Assembly: GCA_041687755.1 (NCBI GenBank)
Contig: JBDNJM010000189.1
Coordinates: forward strand, 1 to 44,978
Reading direction: 5' to 3'
Source of the DNA: JBDNJM01 sp041687755
GTDB taxonomy: Bacteria; Planctomycetota; UBA1135; GCA-002686595
Length of the DNA: 44,978 nucleotides
The notes below the pieces were generated by a model. It was not told where the DNA came from. It searched no databases and saw only the letters and a program-made list of their open reading frames with translations. Of this stretch, positions 38,828 through 44,978 are shown one piece after another (the stretch's first letter is position 1; each line of letters opens with the position of its first letter). The translations under genes and the position numbers were made by a program.

Positions 38828-39169
38828 ATGCAGCGCGTGATGATCCTCGGCTCCCCCGGGAGCGGCAAGAGCACGCTCGCGATCGAGCTGGGCCGGCGGA
38901 CGGGTCTGCCGGTCGTGCACCTGGACGGCATGTACCTGAGGGCGGGCTGGGTCGAGCGCCCCAAGCACGAGATGCGCCCGATGGTCGCGGCGGCTGCGGC
39001 CGGGGAGCGTTGGATCATCGATGGCAACGACTCCTCGACCTATGCGCTGCGCACCGCTCGAGCCGACCTGATCCTGTTCCTCGACCTGCCGATGCCCACT
39101 TGCATGCGCCGCGTGCTGGCCCGCACCTGGCGCCACCGCGGCGAGGTCCGCGCCGGCCTGCCCGCGGGC
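38828..39169 (+). pseudogene. FlaR-like P-loop kinase, truncated copy 1
   Basis: It starts ATG 38828 and encodes MQRVMILGSPGSGKSTLAIE, the Walker A motif, then GWVERPKHEMRPMV, WIIDGNDSSTYALRTARADL and RRVLARTWRHRGEVRAGLPA. This is nearly identical to the complete gene at 44382. After 39169 the two diverge abruptly: the intact copy continues CPERFNLPFLWYVAGYPQHS, while this one continues into a low-complexity Arg-rich frame (to a stop at 39382) that is not homologous. The last about 65 residues, including part of the lid and the C-terminal helix, are lost, so it is probably non-functional. It follows the giant secreted protein by 115 bases. Confidence 0.85.
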
Positions 39170-39290
39170 GGTCGACGTTCGGCCAATCGCTCTGCATGGC
39201 GTTGGCGCGGGCGGCCTCGATGCTCAGCAGGGGCTTCTCGACGCGGCAGGCGTGCTGCAGGCGGAGGCGCTCTTGGTCTGCGCGGTCGGC
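39170..39290. other. Unidentified spacer at the junction of two gene fragments
   Basis: These about 120 bases join the truncated FlaR-like copy to the 3' fragment of a secreted-protein gene. It matches neither flanking gene family. On the minus strand it reads openly (LRLQHACRVEKPLLSIEAAR), which may be a coding scrap, but I cannot name it. Confidence 0.4.
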
Positions 39291-39399
39291 GGCTGCTGGC
39301 AAGACATTCGCGGCCCGGGCGGCGCTGCTCGGGACGTCGAGCTGCGGCCCCGCGGGGCAGATTGCGGTCAGTGAAGCGGTAACTGTCTCCATGCCTTGA
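39291..39399 (+). pseudogene. 3' fragment of a secreted-protein gene (C-terminal domain)
   Basis: The frame encodes AAAGKTFAARAALLGTSSCG and ends AVSEAVTVSMP at a stop at 39397-39399. It matches the last 36 residues of the protein ending at 44326 (AVGKTFAAQAAVLGTSSCG ... VVSEAVTVSVP) almost residue for residue. Everything upstream of this point is absent. It is the mark of a deletion or rearrangement that fused it to the truncated FlaR-like gene, leaving a paralogue of the 44326 protein as a stub. The 250 bases after it show no gene before 39652. Confidence 0.82.
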
Positions 39400-39651
39400 A
39401 TCGAGGGTGGAAGAGTCTCCGAGCGGTTGACTCGCCCTGGCCGCGCCCTGCGGCTAGGGCGTGCCGGCAGCGATTCCGGCATCCGGGAGATGGCGTACCC
39501 GGTGATTACCCGTGGGGGTACGATTTCGCGGGGCATCTAGATCCCGTTCGGACGGGCAGCATGCAAACTAAAGACTCATCTCGCGCGCGCCTGGCCTGTT
39601 GCTTCAGCCGGTGCGACTTCGCTGCACTCGATCCCCCTGTCCTTGACCTAC

Positions 39652-41858
39652 ATGCTGATCGCCACCCTCGTTCTTTTAGCCCCCCCCCCCAGCAAACCAC
39701 GGGCCCGCCGGCCGCACAGCAGCCAAATCTATTGCCCGAATACGCCTGCAACGCTGAGGTGTTGCTCCAGGGAGGCTCGTTCGCCTGCGATTTCTGCCAG
39801 CAGGATGCTGGCCTCTTCGGACCTCATCTCGGAGCGACTATCGCTGACTCCGCCGATCTCTGGCCTGAAGAAATCGACCCCGTCACCGGCGACCCCATTC
39901 GGCTCTACGACGACCTGCTTGTCGGCGGCACGGCAGGACTCTGGCTGAAGCCCGGCGAGACCTTTCCAGCTACCGGGCTCCCGGTGGATGGTACCGGTGA
40001 GTTTTCGAGGGCGCACACTGGGACCGTCGTTCTCCACTCCGGGTCTGTCTTGACGTCGCCGGGTACTGGTTCAACCACCTGCCTCGATGACGATGCAGCA
40101 GTTTGGCGCCTCATTTCGAGCGACTGGGGTGACTTGTTCGGCTTCTCGGTCACCGCTATTGGCAGCATCGACTCAGACGGCTTCGACGACTTCATCGTCG
40201 GCGCACCTCGGGGGCCGTTCACGACATCTCATGAGATGAACGAGGCGGCGCCCTGGCGCGGGCGTGTCTACCTCTTCCTCTCCGAGGATTTTCTCGAGTG
40301 GGATGAGACCGACTACGACTTCGCTGGGCCTTCGGGTGCCAGTAACTGTCAAGCAGGTTGCCAGGTCTGCGATGGATCCGTCACGCTCTCGAACGGCAAG
40401 CAAAGTCCCGAAGGATGCGGCTTTCCAAACTCTTACGATGCCGTCACGAAGGCATCGGCGATCCTGGAAGCTGACCCCATCACCGCCGGTGGCAACGATC
40501 GCCAGTACTTCGGGTTCTCAGTGGCGCGCCTTGGCGACTTCGATGGGGACGGGACGGAGGACTTCGCGATCGGCGCACCTCACGATGACAATCGAACGAC
40601 CAACCCTGCGCTCGTTCCGGCGAATCCCGGGCGCTGCTACATTGTCTCTGGCCACGAGCTTGGTCAGGCCATCTTGGGTGCAGGTCAGGAACTCCTCACC
40701 GTTGGGGCAGGCGGTTCGGCCGTAGACCTGCTCGTCGATGGGCTTACGCCGGTGTTGTGTCAGTTCAACGGTGCTGCGGGGAATCGCTTGGGGCATGACG
40801 TCGATGGAGGTGTGGACATGACCGGGGATGGTTCTCCCGACCTGGTCATCGGCGCACCCGAGTACCGTTGGATTGCTTGGGGACCCGACATCAAGAAATA
40901 CTCTGTTCAGTCCACCGGCCCGGGCGCCGCCTACCTCGTGAGTGGGTTCGATCCGCCCACGAGCACGGGAATTCAGTCCGACAGGCTCGACGGAGACTGG
41001 TACTTGACGGCCAGTACCTTCCCCAATGTTCAGTCGGGTTCGCCGGACTACGGGAAGGCTTTCGGCTTCAGCGTGTCGTGCCGGGTCCCGACGGCCTCGA
41101 CACCACCCAGTTCGGTTTGGGACTTCGTCGTCGGGGCCCCACTGTTCAGCGATTCCCCGGCGGTCGCCTTCTCGGAGAATCCGCCCGGTGACGGGGGCCC
41201 ATACACGTTTCCTGACTGGGGACCGCCTGGAGACGCTCTCGTTGGGCGCAGCTTCGGTAGGGCGACAGTGTGGGCCTGGCCCGATCAGGCAGCACTGGCC
41301 TCGCCTCCTTCCACGGCAGAATGGCACTACCGGGGCTATGGTTCGGAGGAATTGGTGGGCTGGAACGTCAAGGCCGTCGGCAACGTTGACGGTGTGTCGG
41401 GGCAGGAAATCGCGATCTGCTCCCGTAGCTTCTCGACGAACAGCCGGGCTGGCGTGGGGGCCTGCAACACTCCGTGTTTCCAAGAGCTGGGTAATCAGCA
41501 GCAGCTCTTCGATTCGATCTGCACGACAGGCCCCGGCGGTTGCGAGTTACTTACTTCACAGCAACTCGACGACGATGCAGGTGGAGTGAGCTGCGGTGCC
41601 GTGACGATACACCGGGTCTCGGACGGCCTTCCTATTCGCGAGTACATCGGCGAGGATCCCAAGGACTCGCTGGGCTGGGCAATTGCGCGCATGATCGGCG
41701 ACAATCGCGACGGCCAGCCACATGTCGTCTTGGGGGCAGGCCGATGGCCGGGAAACAATGCTTCTCGGGGAACCGTCGCGAACCCGGTCAACTCCGTCGA
41801 CGAGAACGGGCGGGTCTACGTGTTCGAACCTCAGTACCACTCAGGAGGCTCGCAGTGA
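39652..41858 (+). CDS. Secreted FG-GAP (integrin-alpha-like) repeat protein; signal peptide in another frame across poly-C
   Basis: About 735-residue exported protein with seven-bladed propeller-type FG-GAP repeats: GFSVTAIGSIDSDGFDDFIV, GFSVARLGDFDGDGTEDFAI, GGVDMTGDGSPDLVIGAP, a WDFVVGAP blade, GWNVKAVGNVDG and LGWAIARMIGDNRDGQPHVV. DxDxDG-like loops suggest Ca2+ binding; Cys-rich stretches occur near the N-terminus (ACDFCQQ). The only plausible signal peptide (ATG 39652, MLIATLVLLAP) lies in a different frame, joined through an 11-C run at 39680-39690; twelve or nine C would restore it. The body frame itself is open upstream to 39396 without a good start. It ends in a GTGA overlap with the next gene. 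No anchor is visible. Confidence 0.75.
39680..39690 (+). repeat. Homopolymer of 11 C at the end of a signal peptide
   Basis: Eleven consecutive C follow TTTTAG and precede AGCAAACC. Reading ATG 39652 through it gives an Arg-rich frame, whereas with one more C the signal peptide continues into PPQQTTGPPAAQQPNLLPEY and the whole FG-GAP protein. Such tracts change length by slipped-strand replication, and are also a common sequencing error. Confidence 0.85.
41843..41848 (+). promoter_or_regulatory. Strong Shine-Dalgarno site deciding the GTG start at 41855
   Basis: AGGAGG, six bases before GTG 41855, inside the end of the FG-GAP gene. Most starts in this window lack such a site, so it supports this start and a second, coupled initiation at the GTGA overlap. 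Confidence 0.8.
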
Positions 41859-44326
41859 TTCTCTCTTGTAACCGAATACCCTTCCTGAGGCCTGGCGGCA
41901 CTGTTCAGTCGCTGCTCGCGGCGTCGTGGGGCATAGCACAGCTCTCCGCTCCAGCACACGCTGTGCAGGCGGCTCCTCTTCCGTTCGGAGGAGGCTTCGT
42001 GCAAAATATGGGGCAATGGAACCCGCGCGTCGAGGCGGCTGGAAGGGGCGGGCTAGCGGCATTGGGGCTAGTGAACGACGGTTTCTTGCTGCGAGTGGAG
42101 GGGGATCCCGTCGATCTCGGAATCGGGTTGAGATGGGACCAGGCAACGCCGGAGGCTTCGGCGTGGAGGTTCGAGGAGCCACTTCCCGGAGAGCACCACT
42201 ACCTGATCGGGGAGGTCGCAGCCTCCCACCAATTGGCTTTCAGGGCGGCGCGGCTCGAGAGCGCGGCCGGTGCGCTTCTGGTCGAGAGTCGGCCCGATGG
42301 TCGATGGTCGGTCGAAGCTGAAGGGGGGGCCTTGGGGCTCGAGTTAGTCGGTGCAACCAGCCCCGGACTGACCGCCGGTGGAGCGCTGATTCTAGAGGCG
42401 GACGAGCAGCGATGGAGCTTGGCGCCACCGCTCTGGGGACAGTCGAATCAGGCACGCTGGACGGTCGTCTCGCCAACTGGCGTTGCGCTCTCACGCGGGC
42501 AGGCATCACCTGAGATTGCCGCTGGGGTCCAATCGTCTGCCAGCATCGACTGGTCGACGTTCCTGGGCGCGCCGTTCAGCGGAGAGCAGGGGCGCGGCGC
42601 CGACTACGACAGCCTGGGTCGGCCGGTCACGTGTGGACTCACCTTCTCGACCGAGTTTCCCACGGCCGTGGGGCCTGTTCTGTCGGCACCTGGCGGGATC
42701 GTCGACGGGTTCCTCACCAAACTGACAGCGGACGGCTCAGAGCTCGTCTTCTCGACCTACATCGGAGGCAGCAAGCCGGACTACGTGGTCGCGGTGGATC
42801 TGGCCTCGAACGATGAGATCGCGATGCTCGGTCTGAGCCAGTCGCCGGGCTGGCCGATCACGCCTGGGGCCTATGACGACACCGTCCAGGCCAACGGGCC
42901 GGAATACGCGATGACGGTGACGCGGATGCAGCCCGATGGCTCGGCGCCGATCTTCTCGACGTTCTTCGGCGACGATCTCTTCGATGGGTTTCCGCGCTAC
43001 TTCACGATCGCGAAGGATGATGGCACGATTTTGCTTTGCGGTGACGAGGGAGGCGTGCCCTACACGTCGAATACCGCGTTCGGTGCCGGCAACGGAGGTT
43101 CGTTCTTGGCGAAGTTTTCGGCGGACGGTTCCGACCTGATCTTTTCAACGTCCCCTCCGTGCGACCCGTTCATGGCCGAGCTGTCCGACGGTTCGATCGT
43201 CGTCGCGGGCGACGGCGGGAATGCGGGCTGGGGCCTGCCGAACAGTTTTCAGCCTCAGCCAGGAGGGAACGCGAGCTTCGACTGTTGGGTTGGCGTGGTC
43301 AGCGCAGATGGAAGAGACTTGATGGCTTCAACCTACTTGGGAGGGGTTAAGACGGACAGCTCTCGGGGAGTTGGCGTCGACGCGGAGGACAACATTTACA
43401 CCTGCGGAACTACGCAGTCCCCCGGGTTCCCAGTGACGGGGAGCCCGTTTGGTGGAACGATTTTTCCTAACGCTCCGGGGTTCGTTGCCAAGTTCGATCG
43501 CGACTTGTCGGAGCTCCAGTGGACGGCGCTGTTCGGGACGGGACCGGACTACGCAAACGCGCAGATTTCGTGGGAAGCACTTCGCAGCGATCGATCAGGT
43601 GTCGTCACGGTCGTCGGTTGGGCAACGGGAGGTGCGCCGACCTTTGGGACGCCCGGGGCCTACGATCTCGTCAACCCCTTCGGCTACGGGGGTCGCGTCC
43701 TGCGACTCTCGCCCAACGGAGATCGGGTGCTCTACAGCACGGCCCTCGAGTTGAGCGAGCCGGCCCTTTCAGGGATTCGCCCGCCCGCCCTGGGAGAGAA
43801 CCCGCGCGTCGCGCTCTTGAACGGAACCGTTAACGGTTCCCCGAACCTGTATCCGACGACGGCTGGGGCGTTCAAGAACACCTGCGAGGCGAGCTGCCTG
43901 AACGAGGCCTACCTGACGCAGTTCAGCTTCTTCCACGAGGGCGTGGAAGCCCTCGGAGAGGGTGCCTCGTCCTGCCTGGGCGTGATACCGCTCAACACGA
44001 GCCGTCGCGCGGACGTGGGGGCTGAGGGCTTTGCGTTCTACGTGAGCCAGGCGCCGCCGGGGAGTGTGGGGGTGATGCTGCTGGGGTCGGCGACCCTATT
44101 GCCGATTCCGATCGAGGGGCAGTCCCTTTGGGTAGACCCCGCGACCCTCCTTCCGCTGCAGCTGTTCACGACCCAGGAAACGGGGTACGGAGAGCTCGAG
44201 CTGGTGATCCCGCCGGCCGCCGTCGGCAAGACCTTCGCGGCCCAGGCCGCGGTGCTGGGGACGTCGAGCTGCGGCCCGGAGGGGCAGTTTGTGGTCAGCG
44301 AAGCGGTGACCGTCTCCGTGCCCTGA
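41855..44326 (+). CDS. Secreted SBBP-type beta-propeller-repeat protein
   Basis: Exported protein of 823 residues beginning GTG 41855 (AGGAGG six bases upstream; GTGA overlap with the FG-GAP gene). An N-terminal signal-like stretch (TVQSLLAASWGIAQLSAPAH) and a DUF-like opening (GGFVQNMGQWNPRVEAAGRG) lead to repeats of SBBP type: DGFLTKLTADGSELVFSTYI, DYVVAVDLASNDEIAMLG, SVRGVGVDAEDNIYTCGT-like blades, GFVAKFDRDLSELQWT. The C-terminal domain ends SSCGPEGQFVVSEAVTVSVP. It is probably a surface or secreted adhesive/structural protein; ligand unknown. Downstream hairpin at 44332. A stub of a close paralogue is at 39291-39399. Confidence 0.85.
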   Translation: MILSCNRIPFLRPGGTVQSLLAASWGIAQLSAPAHAVQAAPLPFGGGFVQNMGQWNPRVEAAGRGGLAALGLVNDGFLLRVEGDPVDLGIGLRWDQATPEASAWRFEEPLPGEHHYLIGEVAASHQLAFRAARLESAAGALLVESRPDGRWSVEAEGGALGLELVGATSPGLTAGGALILEADEQRWSLAPPLWGQSNQARWTVVSPTGVALSRGQASPEIAAGVQSSASIDWSTFLGAPFSGEQGRGADYDSLGRPVTCGLTFSTEFPTAVGPVLSAPGGIVDGFLTKLTADGSELVFSTYIGGSKPDYVVAVDLASNDEIAMLGLSQSPGWPITPGAYDDTVQANGPEYAMTVTRMQPDGSAPIFSTFFGDDLFDGFPRYFTIAKDDGTILLCGDEGGVPYTSNTAFGAGNGGSFLAKFSADGSDLIFSTSPPCDPFMAELSDGSIVVAGDGGNAGWGLPNSFQPQPGGNASFDCWVGVVSADGRDLMASTYLGGVKTDSSRGVGVDAEDNIYTCGTTQSPGFPVTGSPFGGTIFPNAPGFVAKFDRDLSELQWTALFGTGPDYANAQISWEALRSDRSGVVTVVGWATGGAPTFGTPGAYDLVNPFGYGGRVLRLSPNGDRVLYSTALELSEPALSGIRPPALGENPRVALLNGTVNGSPNLYPTTAGAFKNTCEASCLNEAYLTQFSFFHEGVEALGEGASSCLGVIPLNTSRRADVGAEGFAFYVSQAPPGSVGVMLLGSATLLPIPIEGQSLWVDPATLLPLQLFTTQETGYGELELVIPPAAVGKTFAAQAAVLGTSSCGPEGQFVVSEAVTVSVP

Positions 44327-44331
44327 GCCGA

Positions 44332-44361
44332 GCGCCCCCGCCCGTTGCCGGGCGGGGGCGC
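44332..44361 (+). terminator. GC-rich hairpin after the SBBP protein gene
   Basis: GCGCCCCCGCCCG (44332-44344) and CGGGCGGGGGCGC (44349-44361) form a perfect 13-bp stem with loop TTGC, five bases after the stop. No T-run follows, so it may attenuate or protect the 3' end rather than act as a textbook terminator; the FlaR-like gene begins 20 bases later. Confidence 0.65.
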
Positions 44362-44381
44362 GCTCATCTACAACCTGCGCG

Positions 44382-44927
44382 ATGCAGCGCGTGATGATCC
44401 TCGGCTCCCCCGGCAGCGGTAAGAGCACCCTGGCGATCGAGCTGGGCCGGCGGACGGGTCTGCCCGTCGTGCACCAGGACGCCATGTACCTGAAGGCGGG
44501 CTGGGTCGAGCGCCCCAAGCACGAGATGCGCCCGATGGTCGCGTCGGCGGCGGCGGGCGCGCGCTGGATCATCGATGGCAACGACTCCTCGACCTACGCC
44601 TTGCGCACCGCTCGAGCCGATCTGATCCTGTTCCTCGACCTGCCGATGCCCACTTGCATGCGCCGCGTGCTGGCCCGCACCTGGCGCCACCGCGGCGAGG
44701 TCCGCGCCGGCCTGCCCGCGGGCTGCCCGGAACGCTTCAACCTGCCGTTCCTGTGGTACGTGGCGGGCTATCCGCAGCACAGCCGCAAGAAGGCGCTGCG
44801 GCTGCTGGGCGAGGTAGGGGACCGTATCGAGCAGCGCACCCTGCGCAGCCAGGAGCAGATCGACGCCTGGTTGGCCGAGGTGTCGCCGGTGTCCGATCCG
44901 GTGAGCGCAGAGGACAAGGGCTGCTGA
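44382..44927 (+). CDS. FlaR-like P-loop kinase (adenylate-kinase/DNA topology modulation family)
   Basis: A 181-residue soluble P-loop protein of the family often annotated FlaR/DNA topology modulation, close to adenylate kinase; the true substrate of the family is uncertain. Walker A GSPGSGKST is at 8-16, then VVHQDAMYLKAGWVERPKHE, WIIDGNDSSTYALRTARADL (the acidic Walker B-like site), FLDLPMPTCMRRVLARTWRH and the C-terminal CPERFNLPFLWYVAGY. Length and motifs are complete, unlike the truncated copy at 38828, with which it shares about 342 bases of nearly identical sequence. It starts ATG 44382. Both copies follow a giant secreted-protein gene, which hints at a fixed gene pair. Confidence 0.88.
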   Translation: MQRVMILGSPGSGKSTLAIELGRRTGLPVVHQDAMYLKAGWVERPKHEMRPMVASAAAGARWIIDGNDSSTYALRTARADLILFLDLPMPTCMRRVLARTWRHRGEVRAGLPAGCPERFNLPFLWYVAGYPQHSRKKALRLLGEVGDRIEQRTLRSQEQIDAWLAEVSPVSDPVSAEDKGC

Positions 44928-44978
44928 TTGGTGTCGCATCAATTTCACCATTCTTCTGCGGCTGCCCGCTTGAACGGC

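Noticed and set aside
39396..39651. An upstream in-frame extension of the FG-GAP protein beginning at 39396
   Set aside because: It overlaps the end of the secreted-protein stub, lacks any signal peptide, and reads as intergenic sequence; the signal peptide in the other frame is a better N-terminus.

Overview
The window is strongly GC-rich and reads as a Planctomycetota-type chromosome. This rests on gene content: sigma factors paired with membrane-anchored Ser/Thr kinases that carry formylglycine-enzyme-like (FGE-like) C-terminal domains, a Gfo/Idh/MocA oxidoreductase and a TIM-barrel sugar isomerase, an alkaline-phosphatase/sulfatase-fold lipoprotein, and very long secreted proteins sharing a C-terminal domain. 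Species cannot be named. No tRNA, rRNA or CRISPR array was seen.

Layout. 1-3866: the end of an IS3-family element cuts into the 5' end of an ABC exporter locus (ATPase, FtsX-type permease, membrane-fusion protein); all three genes carry frameshifts or deletions. 3871-9094 (minus): an exopolysaccharide operon of sugar-phosphate transferase with a degenerate GGDEF-like N-terminus, a clan GH-A-like envelope hydrolase, an acyltransferase and a GT2 glycosyltransferase. 9590-15081: oxidoreductase, OPT transporter and a sulfatase-fold lipoprotein, interspersed with two large perfect or near-perfect palindromes of one family, an orphan C-terminal-domain fragment and a degenerate direct repeat. 15085-17426: a decayed kinase and a decayed sigma factor, divergent. 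17637-22842: sigma factor, kinase and two unrecognised proteins, with GTGA overlaps at two of the three junctions; this is the best candidate for an undescribed signalling system. 23097-26569: sugar isomerase, nucleoside-type MFS carrier, a small membrane protein and an isopentenyl-diphosphate-isomerase-like Nudix protein whose catalytic Cys position is Ala. 26600-28838: a frameshifted beta-helix/PA14 secreted protein. 29046-32764: a second intact kinase-sigma pair in the opposite gene order. 32875-44927: a region of giant secreted proteins. It holds a beta-solenoid protein with an exact A-B-A/A-B-A module array, an FG-GAP protein with a poly-C frameshift at its signal peptide, and a beta-propeller-repeat protein, together with two copies of a FlaR-like P-loop kinase, one truncated.

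How the genes relate. Two themes dominate: surface construction (polysaccharide, secreted repeat proteins, surface enzymes) and sigma/kinase signalling that plausibly controls it. Lesions cluster in the IS-hit exporter and the old sigma/kinase pair, which suggests real decay. Isolated single frameshifts at homopolymers elsewhere could be sequencing errors, and resequencing would separate the two. New transcription units tend to have pyrimidine-rich leaders rather than Shine-Dalgarno sites, and co-directional partners are often joined by GTGA overlaps.
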